The notes beneath the pieces are model-generated. The model was not told the DNA's origin, ran no database searches, and was given only the letters and a program-made list of their open reading frames with translations. From assembly GCF_003330765.1 (NCBI RefSeq), contig NZ_CP024903.1, positions 806,001-870,000 of the forward strand: 64,000 bases of DNA, given 5' to 3'. The translations under genes and the position numbers were made by a program. Below are positions 7,992 to 17,180 of this stretch, piece after piece; position 1 is the stretch's first letter; each line of letters opens with the position of its first letter. Origin of the DNA: Burkholderia pyrrocinia. GTDB taxonomy: Bacteria > Pseudomonadota > Gammaproteobacteria > Burkholderiales > Burkholderiaceae.

Positions 7992-9404
7992 TTACGACCC
8001 CCATACCTGCATTTCGTCGAGCGAGTAACCCCATGGCGTAGCGCGCTTCGTGCCGATCATCCGGACGTAACGGCCCTGGCCATTGAGATTCGGGAGCATG
8101 ACATGGCCGTACGCGACGCCGTTGCTCGTCGCGTAAAGCGTCGTCCAGTTCACGTTGTCGCTCGATGTCTGGATCTGATAGACGAGCGCGCCTGCGTCCC
8201 AGTAGAGATCGACGTGATCGATGTTCTTCACGGCCCCGAGATCCACGGAGAGCCATTGCGGGTCGACGCCGCTGCCTTCCGGCGAATCCCAGCGCGTGCT
8301 GGTCGTGTTGCCGTCGAACGCCTTGTCGGGTGTCAGCGACGCGTTATAGCTGGCCGACGCGGCCGCGGGATGCCCCTGCGAAAGCAGCGTGGACTGCTTG
8401 GCGGCCGGGCCGCCATAGTAGCTCGCTCCGAGCTTGGCCTTCGTCGTGTCGGCATTCACGCCGAACTGCGACAGGCTCCAGCGCTGGCCGGTCGTGACGT
8501 CGCCCACGTAGAGCTGATAGCCGCCCGCCGTCGTCGACGAGAAGAACAGGTAGTTCGTGCCGCTCACCGGCGCCGGGTCGGAGTTGTTGCTGATGCAATC
8601 GTTGATCGACAACTGGTTCGGCGTCGACGCCGGGTCCGCGGTCTTTGCATAGATCTGGTCGAGCTGACTGACGTCCTTCCAGCGCGCGTAGAACGCCATG
8701 CCGTCCGCACGCACGATCGGATAATAGGTTTGAAGACCGGACGGATTATCGAACGCGGCCGTCGCGCCGGTCGCGATCGTCAGCTTCATCAGGCCCATGT
8801 TCGCACCCGTGCCGGTTGCGTAGTAGACGGCGCTCGCGTCCGGCGAGAGAAAGGGCATCGAGTACTCGGCGCCGGCCGGCGCGTTCGTCAGGCTCACGAC
8901 CGACGTGAACACCGGGCCCGTGCTCGTGTACGACAAGGTCGCCCGCTTGATGTCGCCGTTCTGCTTGAATACGAGCGTCGTGCCGTCCGTGCTGAACTTC
9001 GGATCCTCGTTGCGGGTGGCGCCGGTGCTGTTGGTCATGTTGACCGGCGGGTTGCTGGTGCCGAGCTGATACATGAACACGTTCCACGCGCCGTTGCTGA
9101 TGCCCATGAACGCGAGCCACTTGCCGTCGGGGCTGAACACGCCGTTCATCGGGTCGGTGATGCCCCACGAACTCTTGCTCAACTGGGTCAGCGTGCGTGC
9201 CGAAAAGTCGTAGAGGAAGATCTGGCTGGTGCCGTCACCGTACTTGACGTAGCTGTGATAGACGAGCTTGCCGGTCAGCGCAGCGGGAAACGACGCGTTG
9301 GACTGGGCCGGAGGATTGCTGATGCAGGCTGCGTTGGCGGTACCGTCGAACAGGTTGAGGGCGATACCGACCACCAGGCCCGCGACGAGGGTCTTCGATT
9401 TCAC
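7992..9404 (-). CDS. Secreted TolB-like beta-propeller protein with C-terminal F5/8C (discoidin) domain
   Basis: This 470-residue protein starts with GTG at 9404 (MKSKTLVAGLVVGIAL) and has a signal peptide cleaved near residue 25 (ANA-ACIS). Residues about 45-310 contain repeated PD40/WD40-like blades such as MNGVFSPDGKWLAFMG and DPKFSTDGTTLVFKQ. Residues about 330-470 form an F5/8 type C or carbohydrate-binding domain (LTPDKAFDGNTTSTRWDSPE, YVRMIGTKRATPWGYSLDEM). The layout suggests an extracellular glycan-binding protein; no catalytic residues are recognised. The ATG at 9415 is out of frame with this reading. It stands alone between the T3SS genes and a pseudogene. Confidence 0.88.
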   Translation of the reverse strand: MKSKTLVAGLVVGIALNLFDGTANAACISNPPAQSNASFPAALTGKLVYHSYVKYGDGTSQIFLYDFSARTLTQLSKSSWGITDPMNGVFSPDGKWLAFMGISNGAWNVFMYQLGTSNPPVNMTNSTGATRNEDPKFSTDGTTLVFKQNGDIKRATLSYTSTGPVFTSVVSLTNAPAGAEYSMPFLSPDASAVYYATGTGANMGLMKLTIATGATAAFDNPSGLQTYYPIVRADGMAFYARWKDVSQLDQIYAKTADPASTPNQLSINDCISNNSDPAPVSGTNYLFFSSTTAGGYQLYVGDVTTGQRWSLSQFGVNADTTKAKLGASYYGGPAAKQSTLLSQGHPAAASASYNASLTPDKAFDGNTTSTRWDSPEGSGVDPQWLSVDLGAVKNIDHVDLYWDAGALVYQIQTSSDNVNWTTLYATSNGVAYGHVMLPNLNGQGRYVRMIGTKRATPWGYSLDEMQVWGS

Positions 9405-9736
9405 GATTAGTCATCCGTAATAATTCATATTCGTGAGTGGACGGGACGTCCGAATGTTTCTGCACGCGTTGCGCCGATTGACGTCTTGTGACCGAACGCG
9501 GTCATCCTTGCCGCGATTTGCGGTAACCCCGCAATGAACCTGCATTGGGTACAAGTTTAAGAATCCGTGCGCGCATCGATCTGGCGATTAGAGGTAAATC
9601 GTGACGACTCCTCGCCTTATTGACCGGCAGGCGGTAAATGTTGCCAGTCAATCTTGCCGGACGATTCGTGGCTGGGCCAAACCCGGCCTCCCACCACGCG
9701 CCCTCAAGTTCTTTTTTCCGCCGGAGTCCGTAAAGG
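9405..9736. other. Intergenic stretch upstream of the propeller gene
   Basis: These 332 bases are less GC-rich than their surroundings and contain no convincing gene on either strand. They should hold the promoter of the left-pointing propeller gene, but I see no clear -35/-10 pair. Confidence 0.4.
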
Positions 9737-10184
9737 CGGCGCGGATTCGCCGTGGTGGCGGGCGGTGCGCACGCTGGCCCAGCGCTGCGCGACCGCCGCA
9801 CGCGAGATCAGGATTTGATTCAGGCCTCGAAAGCCGACGTTGGCACGGGCGCGCAGCGGGTGCAGGCCGCGGGGGCGGCGATGCAGGAAATCGTCAACGT
9901 GATCGAGCGCGTGAATCGCGTCATCGGCGAAATCGACGGCGCGATGAACGAGCAGAGCGCCGGCATTCGCCAGATCGACCGCAGCGGCCGAGATGGACAA
10001 CGCGACGCAGCAAAACGCCGCGCTCGTGGAGCAATCGACCGCCGCTTCGGCGACGCTGAATGGTCAGGCGCACAGCCTGTCGCGCGTCGTTGGCCTATTC
10101 GGGCTGCAGCGCGGCGGCGCGAACATCGTATCGTTGCCGTCGCGCGGAACCCGGGCGTTTCCGCCGCCCGATGCTTACGCGTAA
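9737..10184 (+). pseudogene. Methyl-accepting chemotaxis protein remnant with several frameshifts
   Basis: Only the C-terminal signalling part survives, and it is spread over successive frames. RGFAVVAG is encoded around 9745-9768. VRTLAQRCATAAREIR follows in another frame and ends at a stop near 9822. LIQASKADVGTGAQRVQAAG continues in a third frame to about position 9980. [20 protein letters not shown] and the tail to a stop at 10184 are in a further frame. In order these correspond to the hairpin tip and descending helix of a class 36H/40H-type receptor; compare the intact receptor at 24806-26359. No sensor domain, membrane helices or HAMP domain are present. The 3' end overlaps the neighbouring winged-helix gene on the other strand by ten bases. 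Confidence 0.88.
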
Positions 10185-10573
10185 TCGGCCGCAATCGCGT
10201 GCTGCGGCGCGGCGCGCAGGATCGGCGCCGCGTCGTGGCGCTCGACGTGCGTCATCGCCGCACCGAACAGCACCAGGCGATAGCCGACCGCGTAGATCGG
10301 GATGATCCGCAGGTTCTTGTCGAAATCGAGCTGCAGCTTCGAACGGATACGCGAGATATGGGTGTCGAGCGTGCGCGACGAGACGCCGAGCTCGCGGCCC
10401 CACACGGCTTCCTGGATTGCCTGCCGCGGCACGATCTTGTTCATGTTGTCGAGCAGGAATTCGACGACGTCGAATTCGCGCGGCGTCACGTCAACGACCT
10501 TGTTGTCGATTTCGATCGTGCGGCGCACGAAGTTGATTTTTATGTTGTCGATGTACAGGTATTTGCAATCCAT
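10175..10573 (-). CDS. Receiver-less OmpR/PhoB-type winged-helix DNA-binding protein
   Basis: This 132-residue protein is essentially one Trans_reg_C winged-helix domain: VVDVTPREFDVVEFLLDN, then VSSRTLDTHISRIRSKL and RIIPIYAVGYRLVLF. The usual N-terminal phosphorylation domain is absent, and there is no membrane segment. The ATG at 10573 has a GAGG motif eight bases upstream. The codons are more AT-rich than those of neighbours (YLYIDNIKIN), and the leader of about 300 bases up to the repeat clusters is unusually long. It could regulate the adjacent T3SS or propeller genes, but only proximity supports that. It could instead be a truncated response regulator. Confidence 0.75.
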   Translation of the reverse strand: MDCKYLYIDNIKINFVRRTIEIDNKVVDVTPREFDVVEFLLDNMNKIVPRQAIQEAVWGRELGVSSRTLDTHISRIRSKLQLDFDKNLRIIPIYAVGYRLVLFGAAMTHVERHDAAPILRAAPQHAIAADYA

Positions 10574-10878
10574 GGTGGCCCTCGCATGTCCATAAAGGAG
10601 TGTTTGCGGGGTATGTACTGCAACTTCCGGGCCAGATGGTGGATTATCACGCGTCAACGGGGCGGGGCGCGGGGCAGGCCGCGTGGCAGCCTTGAATTTA
10701 AAAGAATTTTTAACGCGAGGTGCGGAGCGAGGGGCGAAGGGGTCGGAGCAATATTGAAGGATTGTTACGTAGCATCGGCGGGCGACGTTACGGGCGTTAC
10801 GGCCGACGTAACGTGTGGGGAAGGAGCGAACGATGATGCAGGAAACGTGCTCGCTGCAACCGGCAGGATGGGGCATGG

Positions 10879-10994
10879 AAACCCGACTTCAAACCCTACA
10901 TTGAACCCGACTCTGAGTTTGGAAAAGCATATATAAATCAGTGATGTAGTTGCTTATAATTGCCGACATCGAACCCTACATCAAACCCGACAAC
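10879..10994. repeat. Two clusters of three 12-bp direct repeats flanking an AT-rich core
   Basis: Cluster A (10879-10914) reads AAACCCGACTTC, AAACCCTACATT, GAACCCGACTCT. Cluster B (10959-10994) reads ATTGCCGACATC, GAACCCTACATC, AAACCCGACAAC. The consensus is RAACCCKACWTY, or on the minus strand RAWGTMGGGTTY. Unit length is close to one helical turn, and the clusters start 80 bp apart. Between them are TATAAT (10955-10960) and TATATAAAT. The arrangement looks like a tandem regulator-binding region for the winged-helix gene. Confidence 0.7.
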
Positions 10995-11119
10995 GAAGCA
11001 TGAAGACCGTCGCTACCGGCGCGTGTCGCGAGTACCCCGGCTCCAAAGGGATCGTGCCGTAGTGCCGGCGGGAACGTTCGCGTCGTTTCGGCACGGTGCG
11101 GCTGGCGACCGGAAATCCT

Positions 11120-11149
11120 CCGGCCGCGGGCCCCATCGCCCGCGGCCGG
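11120..11149 (-). terminator. Perfect GC-rich hairpin downstream of the molybdenum hydroxylase gene
   Basis: CCGGCCGCGGGC (11120-11131) pairs perfectly with GCCCGCGGCCGG (11138-11149) around a 6-base loop. It lies 13 bases after the stop of the large subunit. The trailing T-tract on the minus strand is weak (ATTTCC), so it may be a terminator or an mRNA-stabilising structure. Confidence 0.5.
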
Positions 11150-11161
11150 CGCTTTCCTCCG

Positions 11162-13372
11162 TCAAGCCTTCGCGCTATCCGCCGAATCGAACGGCAGCAC
11201 GTAATGCCGCTTGCCCGTCGCCGCGAAGATCGCGTTCGCAACCGCCGGCCCGACCGGCGCGACGCCCGGCTCGCCGACCCCGGTCGGCGCCTCGGCCGAC
11301 GGCACGATATGCACCTCGACCTTCGGCATCCCCGCCATGCGCAGCACGTGGTAGCCGTCGAAGTTGCGCTGCTCGACGTGGCCGTCCTTCAGCGTGATCG
11401 CGCTGTGCATCACCGCGCCGAGCCCGAAGCCGATGCCGCCCTCCATCTGCGCGGCGACGATGTCGGGATTGATCGCGATCCCGCAGTCGACCGCGCACAC
11501 CACGCGCTCGACCTTCACCTTGCCGTCCGCGTCGACCGACACCTCGGCCACCTGCGCGACATAGCTCTTGAACGCTTCGGCCACCGCGATCCCGCGCCCG
11601 CGGCCCTTCGGCAGCGGCTTGGCCGGATCCCAGCCGGCCTTCTGCGCGGCCAGTTCCAGCACCGCGCGCATGCGCGGCTCCTTTGCGAGCAGGTCGCGGC
11701 GGAATGCGTACGGATCCTTGCCTGCCGCGTGCGCGGCTTCGTCGATGAACGCCTCGACCGCGTAGGCCGTGTGCGAGCTGCCGACCACGCGCCACCACAG
11801 CACGGGCAGGCCCACCTTGGTGGTGGTGAGTTCGACCGATACGTTCGGCACCGCGTACGGCAGGTTCGCCGCGCCCTCGACCGAAGTCGCGTCGATGCCG
11901 TTCTTGACCATGAACGCTTCGAACGGCGTGCCGGCGAGGATCGACTGGCCGACGATCCGGTGGCGCCAGCCGACCAGCCGGCCGTCCGCGGTCAGGCCCG
12001 CGTCGAGCTTGTGGAAGTACATCGGCCGGTAGAAGCCGCCCTGGATGTCGTCCTCGCGCGTCCACTGCAGCTTGACGGGCTTGCCGTCCGCACCGAGCGC
12101 CTTCGCGATCGACACGGCCTCGACCACGTAGTCCGACCATGCGTTCGCGCGCCGGCCGAAGCTGCCGCCCGCATACAGCGTGTGGATCTGCACCTGCTCG
12201 GGTTTTAGGCCCGCGACCTTGGCCGCGTTGCCCTGGTCGACCGTCTGGAACTGGTCGCCGGCCCAGATCTCGCAACGGTCGGCCGTCAGCTTGACGACCG
12301 CGTCGAGCGGCTCCATCGGCGCGTGCGCCAGATAGGGGAATTCGTACGTCGCGCTGACCTTGCGCGCCGCGCCCGCGATCGCCGTATCGGCATCGCCGTC
12401 CTTGCGCGCCGATGCGCCCGGCTTGTCGGCGAGCTGCCGGTATTCGCGCATGATCTCGTCCGAGCTGCGCTTTTCGGCGTTCGCTTCGTCCCATTCGACC
12501 TTCAGCGCGTCGCGGCCCTGTTTCGCGGCCCAGAAGCCCGTCGCGACGACCGCGACGCCCTGCGGCACCTGCACGACCGATACGACGCCCGGCACGGCCT
12601 TCGCAGCCGTCGCGTCGAACGACTTCACCGTCGCGCCGAAGCGCGGCGGGCGCTGCAGCAGCGCGACGCGCATGCCGGGGAACGTCGTGTCGAGCGTGAA
12701 ATGCGCGGTGCCGTTCGATTTCGCCGAGGCGTCGACGCGCGGAATCCGGTGCCCGATCAGCTTGAAATCGGCCGGCTGCTTCAGCGCGACCTTGTCCGGC
12801 ACGGGCAGCTTCGACGCATCGGCGACGAGCGTGCCGTACGCGGCCTTCTTGCCGCTCTTCGCGTGCGTGACGACGCCGCCCGCCGTCGTCAGCTCGCCGG
12901 CCGGCACCTTCCAGCGGGCCGCGGCGGCCGACACGAGCATCGCGCGGGCCTTGCCGCCTGCTTCGCGCAGCTGCTGCCACGAGTTCGACATGGCCGAGCT
13001 GCCGCCCGTACCCTGCATCGTGCCGAACGCGAGGTTCGCGTAGCGCTTCGCATCGGCCGGTGCGCTTTCGACGCGCACGTTCGACCAGTCGGCGTCGAGC
13101 TCCTCGGCGACGATCGTCGCGATGCCCGTATACGCGCCCTGGCCCAGTTCGACGTGCTTCGCGATGACCGTGACGGTGCCGTCGGGGGTGATGCGCAGGA
13201 ACGCGTTCGGTGCGAAGTCGGCCGCGGGCGTGGTCGCGGCGAGCGCGCGGCGGCCAAGGCCGGCCCATTCGAAGCCGATGGTCAGGCTGACGGCGGCTGC
13301 GGCGCCCGCGGCCTTCAGAAACGTGCGGCGCGACGGTCGCACCGAACCGGTGTTGTCGAGTTCGATCGTCAT
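11162..13372 (-). CDS. Molybdenum hydroxylase large subunit (isoquinoline 1-oxidoreductase beta / aldehyde dehydrogenase type)
   Basis: This 736-residue subunit would carry the molybdopterin cytosine dinucleotide site of an IorAB-type enzyme that hydroxylates an aldehyde or N-heterocycle. It begins with a twin-arginine signal ([10 protein letters not shown] at residues 14-23), so the complex is probably folded and exported to the periplasm. Family motifs include [49 protein letters not shown], and the C-terminal [20 protein letters not shown], whose glutamate is the expected catalytic base. The start lies two bases after the stop of the 2Fe-2S subunit. The substrate cannot be read from sequence. 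The divergent AraC gene is the probable regulator. Confidence 0.92.
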   Translation of the reverse strand: MTIELDNTGSVRPSRRTFLKAAGAAAAVSLTIGFEWAGLGRRALAATTPAADFAPNAFLRITPDGTVTVIAKHVELGQGAYTGIATIVAEELDADWSNVRVESAPADAKRYANLAFGTMQGTGGSSAMSNSWQQLREAGGKARAMLVSAAAARWKVPAGELTTAGGVVTHAKSGKKAAYGTLVADASKLPVPDKVALKQPADFKLIGHRIPRVDASAKSNGTAHFTLDTTFPGMRVALLQRPPRFGATVKSFDATAAKAVPGVVSVVQVPQGVAVVATGFWAAKQGRDALKVEWDEANAEKRSSDEIMREYRQLADKPGASARKDGDADTAIAGAARKVSATYEFPYLAHAPMEPLDAVVKLTADRCEIWAGDQFQTVDQGNAAKVAGLKPEQVQIHTLYAGGSFGRRANAWSDYVVEAVSIAKALGADGKPVKLQWTREDDIQGGFYRPMYFHKLDAGLTADGRLVGWRHRIVGQSILAGTPFEAFMVKNGIDATSVEGAANLPYAVPNVSVELTTTKVGLPVLWWRVVGSSHTAYAVEAFIDEAAHAAGKDPYAFRRDLLAKEPRMRAVLELAAQKAGWDPAKPLPKGRGRGIAVAEAFKSYVAQVAEVSVDADGKVKVERVVCAVDCGIAINPDIVAAQMEGGIGFGLGAVMHSAITLKDGHVEQRNFDGYHVLRMAGMPKVEVHIVPSAEAPTGVGEPGVAPVGPAVANAIFAATGKRHYVLPFDSADSAKA

Positions 13373-13374
13373 GG

Positions 13375-13836
13375 TCAGGCTCCCAGCGTCGCGGCCGCGT
13401 CGTGGATCGCGGCCCGGATGCGGGCGTAGGTCGCACAGCGGCACAGGTTGCCGTTCATCGCGGCGTCGATGTCCGCGTCGGTCGGCTTCGGGTTCTGTTC
13501 GAGCAGTGCGGTGGCCGACATGATCTGGCCGGACTGGCAATAGCCGCATTGCGGAACCTGCAGCTTGACCCACGCGGCCTGCACGGCATGCGCGGGCTTG
13601 CTCTGCAGGCCTTCGATCGTAGTGATGTGCTTGCCCGCGATGCCGGCGAGCGGCAGCACGCACGAACGGACGGCCTGGCCTTCGAGATGCACCGTGCACG
13701 CGCCGCACTGCGCCATGCCGCAGCCGAACTTGGTGCCGGTCAGTCCCGCGTGTTCGCGAATCGCCCAGAGGACGGGCATCGACGGATCGGCGTCGAGCGT
13801 GACGTTCTTGCCGTTCAGGACAAACGAGGTAGGCAT
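13375..13836 (-). CDS. Molybdenum hydroxylase small subunit with two [2Fe-2S] clusters
   Basis: This 153-residue protein matches the IorA-type electron-transfer subunit. The N-terminal plant-ferredoxin cluster uses the cysteines in [20 protein letters not shown] and the following SC. The C-terminal four-helix cluster uses CGYCQSGQ and [14 protein letters not shown]. No flavin subunit is present in the cluster, as in other two-subunit periplasmic members that probably pass electrons to cytochromes. It has no signal of its own and would be co-exported with the Tat-bearing large subunit. The start at 13836 is the only sensible ATG; the two genes form a tight operon. Confidence 0.94.
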   Translation of the reverse strand: MPTSFVLNGKNVTLDADPSMPVLWAIREHAGLTGTKFGCGMAQCGACTVHLEGQAVRSCVLPLAGIAGKHITTIEGLQSKPAHAVQAAWVKLQVPQCGYCQSGQIMSATALLEQNPKPTDADIDAAMNGNLCRCATYARIRAAIHDAAATLGA

Positions 13837-14017
13837 TTTTTATGTCTCCGTGGGGAAAACCCGGCATACGCCCGGTTAGCGGGCAGTGTGCGCGAGTCGA
13901 CCGAATTTTTGTCTACCCAATCCTGCAAATTTCTTGAACAATCCTGCAATTCCCCGGCGCGGCGCGGGCCGTTTCGCTATGCTCCCGCGATACCGGGAAA
14001 TCAATCGAGGATGCGTC

Positions 14018-14941
14018 ATGGACATGACCGATATCGTCGCGTCGCGCGAATCCGGGCGGCGCGAGCTGGCGTCGCTGATCGGCCGCTTCGCGCCGGCGGA
14101 CGGCTCGCACTCGACCGCTGTGCCAGGCCTGATGCTGCACAAGCACACGCGTCCGGTCGATCTCGGCTGCGGCGTGTCGCGGGCCGCGCTGGTGATCGCC
14201 GCGCAGGGCGCGAAGCGCGTGATCGTGGCCGGGCAGGCCTATGAATACGACACGCAGAATTGCCTGATTACCTCAATCGACTTGCCGATCCTCTCGCGCG
14301 TGACGCTCGCGTCGCCGGAGGCGCCGTACCTGTGCCTGTCGCTGACGCTCGATCCGCAGCGGATCGTCGAGCTCGCGGCCGAGATGCGGTTGCCGGAGCC
14401 CGACGCGGGCCCCGAAGGCGAGGGGATCGCGCTCGCCGAGCTGACGCCGCCGCTGCTCGACGCCGCGCTGCGGCTGTTGCGGCTGCTCGATGCGCCGGCC
14501 GACATTCCGGTCGTCGCGCCGCTGATCGAAAAGGAACTGCTGTACCGGCTGATGACGAGCGGGCAGGGCACGCGGCTGAGGCACATGGCCATCGCGGGCA
14601 GCCAGACGCACCGGATCGCGCGCGCGATCGAGTGGATCCGCGATCACTACGCGGAGCCGATGCGCGTCGAGTCGCTCGCGCAGGCGGTCAACATGAGCGT
14701 GTCGTCGCTGCACCATCATTTCAAGCATGTGACGACGCTGAGCCCGCTGCAGTACCAGAAGCAGTTGCGGTTGCACGAGGCGCGGCGGCTGTTGCTGCGG
14801 CAAGGTGGCGACGTCGGGTCGGTGGCCGCCGTCGTCGGCTACGAAAGCGCGTCGCAGTTCAGCCGCGAATACAGCCGGCTGTTCGGCGCGCCGCCGATGC
14901 GCGACGTCGTGCACCTGCGGAAGAAGGAACTGCTCGGCTGA
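14018..14941 (+). CDS. AraC-family regulator with AraC_N domain
   Basis: This 307-residue transcription factor is transcribed divergently from the molybdenum hydroxylase pair, with 181 bases between them. Residues about 25-180 match the AraC_N (PF06719-type) sensory domain (VSRAALVIAAQGAKRVIVAG, LDPQRIVELAAEM). Residues about 205-300 contain two helix-turn-helix motifs: MRVESLAQAVNMSVSSLHHH and VGSVAAVVGYESASQFSREY. Members of this subfamily often sit next to the oxidoreductase they control, so it probably senses the enzyme's aldehyde or alcohol substrate. The ATG at 14018 follows CGAGGATG; the frame is open upstream without a better start. Confidence 0.9.
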   Translation: MDMTDIVASRESGRRELASLIGRFAPADGSHSTAVPGLMLHKHTRPVDLGCGVSRAALVIAAQGAKRVIVAGQAYEYDTQNCLITSIDLPILSRVTLASPEAPYLCLSLTLDPQRIVELAAEMRLPEPDAGPEGEGIALAELTPPLLDAALRLLRLLDAPADIPVVAPLIEKELLYRLMTSGQGTRLRHMAIAGSQTHRIARAIEWIRDHYAEPMRVESLAQAVNMSVSSLHHHFKHVTTLSPLQYQKQLRLHEARRLLLRQGGDVGSVAAVVGYESASQFSREYSRLFGAPPMRDVVHLRKKELLG

Positions 14942-14992
14942 CGTGGCGGAACCCGGCTCGCGGCGCGGGCGTGTGCCGGGCCGCGCCGTCGG

Positions 14993-15300
14993 CTATTTCG
15001 CGACCACCTGCGCCTGCAGGAACGCGCGCGCGATCCGCCAGTCCGGCACATAGTGCGACGGCCACGCGCCGGGCGTGTCTGCCGCGTTGAAATAGAAGAT
15101 GGCCTTCAGCAGCGGATACTGCCGGAGCGAGCGCTGGAATTCGTCGAGTGCCTCGCGCTTGCGCGCATCCGATCCGTCGACGCCGAGTTCCGTGACCATC
15201 ACCGGCAGCCCGTAGTCGGCCACGCGCGCGTATTTGGTCCGCAGGATGCTCGCGGTGGAGTCGCGAAGCCGCACGCCAAGGTGGCGAATGCCCGCGCCGA
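14993..15300 (-). pseudogene. C-terminal remnant of a glycoside hydrolase (GH26/GH39-like)
   Basis: The visible part reads KYARVADYGLPVMVTELGVD, then REALDEFQRSLRQYPLLKAI and FYFNAADTPGAWPSHYVPDW. This is the end of a TIM-barrel glycosidase of the mannanase-like type, with the nucleophile-type glutamate in VMVTELG. Upstream, the same frame (to 15631) turns into sequence with no family resemblance, and no signal peptide or first half of the barrel is found. I therefore read it as a 3' fragment. The left stop is at 14993-14995. Confidence 0.6.
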
Positions 15301-16288
15301 TTTCCAGCACAAGCTTGCACTCGAACTGATTGAAGAGCGGGCCGCCGTCCGTGATCGTTGTGCCGTGGCGTGCCGCTCGGTTGGAGCCGGATATCAGGCA
15401 ATCGACATGCCAGGGACGACGCAGTCCCGGTGTGTGCAGGTGCGCTCGTGCAATTGCCGCACGGCCCGCGAACTTTTGTTTCACGCGTGAATCGTGGGGA
15501 CAGGAAAGCGTCCCGGATGATGGCCGGGTCGATGCAATTCGATACGAATAAATGCACGATAAATCAGGCTTTTGCGGGATTGGCGGCGTCAAAAATGTGT
15601 TGGGCTGGCATGTTTCAACGATGAGAATCACGCCGATAGCGGATTAAAAACGTTTCTTGAATGCGTCGTCGATCGGGCGATCCGGGATCTGAAAGATGGA
15701 TTGAATGAAATTGAAAAATTGATGCGCTGACTCCGGTCGTGATTGCGCGTTTTCATTTGCTTTACTTATTGCGCCGGTAAACGGGCGAGATGACAGCCTC
15801 ATGGGCCGGTACGCGGATTTTTTACCGCTCGTTTCTCCGGTCGATCGACACGTGATCGTGTCGGTATTTTCACGGATGAATCAAATTCGTTTCGGCAGTC
15901 GGGACGAATGCGAGTCGCGGACTTATCGGCGGCGGCGCGCCCGGCTTGTGGAACTGGGTGCCGCGCGCTTCGATTTCCGCTTGCCCGGGCATGGGAGGCC
16001 GGCCGCACGGGCCGCGACGCGCGGTTCGCAAGCGGCAAGACGGGCGCAGCCCGGCCTGCGCGGCGGCGCGCTTCTCAAGTTTGAAACACCCGTTTACCGG
16101 GCTGTCCGACGAGGGTCCGCGCGCCGGATTCGTCCGTCTAATCCGGGTATTGCTTCGTGGCGCGCAACGATCGTCGCGCGTGTTGCACCGTTATCGCGAT
16201 ACATTCCTGAAACATAAAATGCCGTTCCCGGCAATTCAGTCCGACGTGGCTGCGGCAAGCGTCGCGTAACGGTCGGCGGAATAACGCG

Positions 16289-16304
16289 TGGCACGCTGCT
16301 TGCG
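16289..16304 (+). promoter_or_regulatory. Sigma-54 (RpoN) promoter, exact -24/-12 match
   Basis: TGGCACGCTGCTTGCG has GG and GC exactly ten bases apart and all the conserved bases of the consensus TGGCAC-N5-TTGC. It points toward the exported-protein genes, although 17214 is some 910 bases downstream. A sigma-54 activator gene ends the same cluster (21155-22576). The nearest start downstream is the doubtful ATG at 16392. Confidence 0.7.
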
Positions 16305-17027
16305 ACAATGGACGCATCGGCGAGCGGTCGACATGACGTAACAAAGATGTGGGGCGACCACCTCGTCAATAAGCCAGTCGGGGAAACGGCGATGAAGACC
16401 ATAAGCAGTAGCTTGATCGGCGCGTACTTAACGCACCTGTGGGGAAGTCGGAAAGATCGGGGTGTTGCTCGCGGCGCGGTGCCAGCTTCGCGGGTTTCTC
16501 CACGCCGATTGCTTGGCCTCCGCGCGCCTCGCGTGCTGGAGCGGTTGTCGCGCCGCGCGGCAACCGGGCGACAGCGGTGCTCGCCTTCATTCAGTTCACC
16601 CGGATGGATCAGGCTGTTCGTGCCGGACAGCGTGACGCCGATTCGTCTTCGACCGTGCAGGGCCGTTTCGATCGCGCCGGACCAATTCCGGCGCCGGCCG
16701 GATTAGATCGAACGCCCGTCGGCCGGATTATCCGGAAGACCTTTCGCCGATAGCTCAGGGAGAAGATATGCCACCTGGCTGCAATGCAGGCCCGTTTTCG
16801 CTCGGTTAAAAAGAGCATTTTTAATGGGATGCATTTTTCGGTGGTAAATGTATTAGAGAATTTTTTCGATTCCGGAAATGGATGCCGCGCTCCGGCATTC
16901 CGTCCGGCGAGGTATCGAATATCGCAGGCCGGAAAGGTATATGCGCCTCTCTGGTTGCTTGAATCGTGGTGTTTCCGATCTTGATTTAATGTTCATAAAA
17001 TTAATCGAAAACACCTACTAATAAATT

Positions 17028-17057
17028 TTGGACAACTTAAAAACATAAAACTAAACT
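17028..17057 (+). promoter_or_regulatory. Possible sigma-70 promoter before the exported-protein cluster
   Basis: TTGGAC (17028-17033) and TAAACT (17052-17057) are 18 bases apart inside the AT-rich block and point toward 17214. In such AT-rich DNA a chance match is likely. Confidence 0.25.
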
Positions 17058-17150
17058 TCGTCTGGCAAAAATTTCAAAAAACGTAATTTAAAAATAATGG
17101 CGTACCTATTAATTTAATGGTGGTCCTTATTTTATAAGGATTGCTCAAGT

Positions 17151-17180
17151 CAGGAAGGTCGATGGCGTGCGATCTTCCTG
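17151..17180 (+). promoter_or_regulatory. Leader hairpin before the first exported-protein gene
   Basis: CAGGAAGGTCG (17151-17161) pairs with CGATCTTCCTG (17170-17180), with one G-U pair and an 8-base loop, ending 33 bases before the ATG at 17214. It is the only strong structure in the leader and could affect mRNA stability or translation. Confidence 0.45.

Larger units (their letters stand above)
10574..11161. other. Long intergenic leader with repeat clusters
   Basis: These 588 bases hold no credible gene. From 10574 to about 10870 lies the leader of the winged-helix gene. Positions 10879-10994 carry two clusters of 12-bp repeats, and 11120-11149 a perfect hairpin; both are listed separately. 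The block near 10915-10960 is distinctly AT-rich. Confidence 0.5.

Noticed and set aside
10932..10960. A full sigma-70 promoter on the plus strand between the repeat clusters
   Set aside because: TATAAT is present but there is no -35 and no rightward gene downstream; the minus-strand gene is the more likely target.
11175..13436. A second long minus-strand frame inside the molybdenum hydroxylase gene
   Set aside because: Arg/Gly-rich with no motifs, while the overlapping frame carries full family signatures and a Tat signal.
16392..16706. Short frame downstream of the sigma-54 site as a real gene
   Set aside because: Only the first 18 residues look natural; the rest is Arg-rich, and plausible residues continue in other frames, so it is at best decayed.
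17041..17075. A second sigma-54 site near TCTGGCAAAAATTTC
   Set aside because: There is no GC at the -12 position ten bases after the GG.
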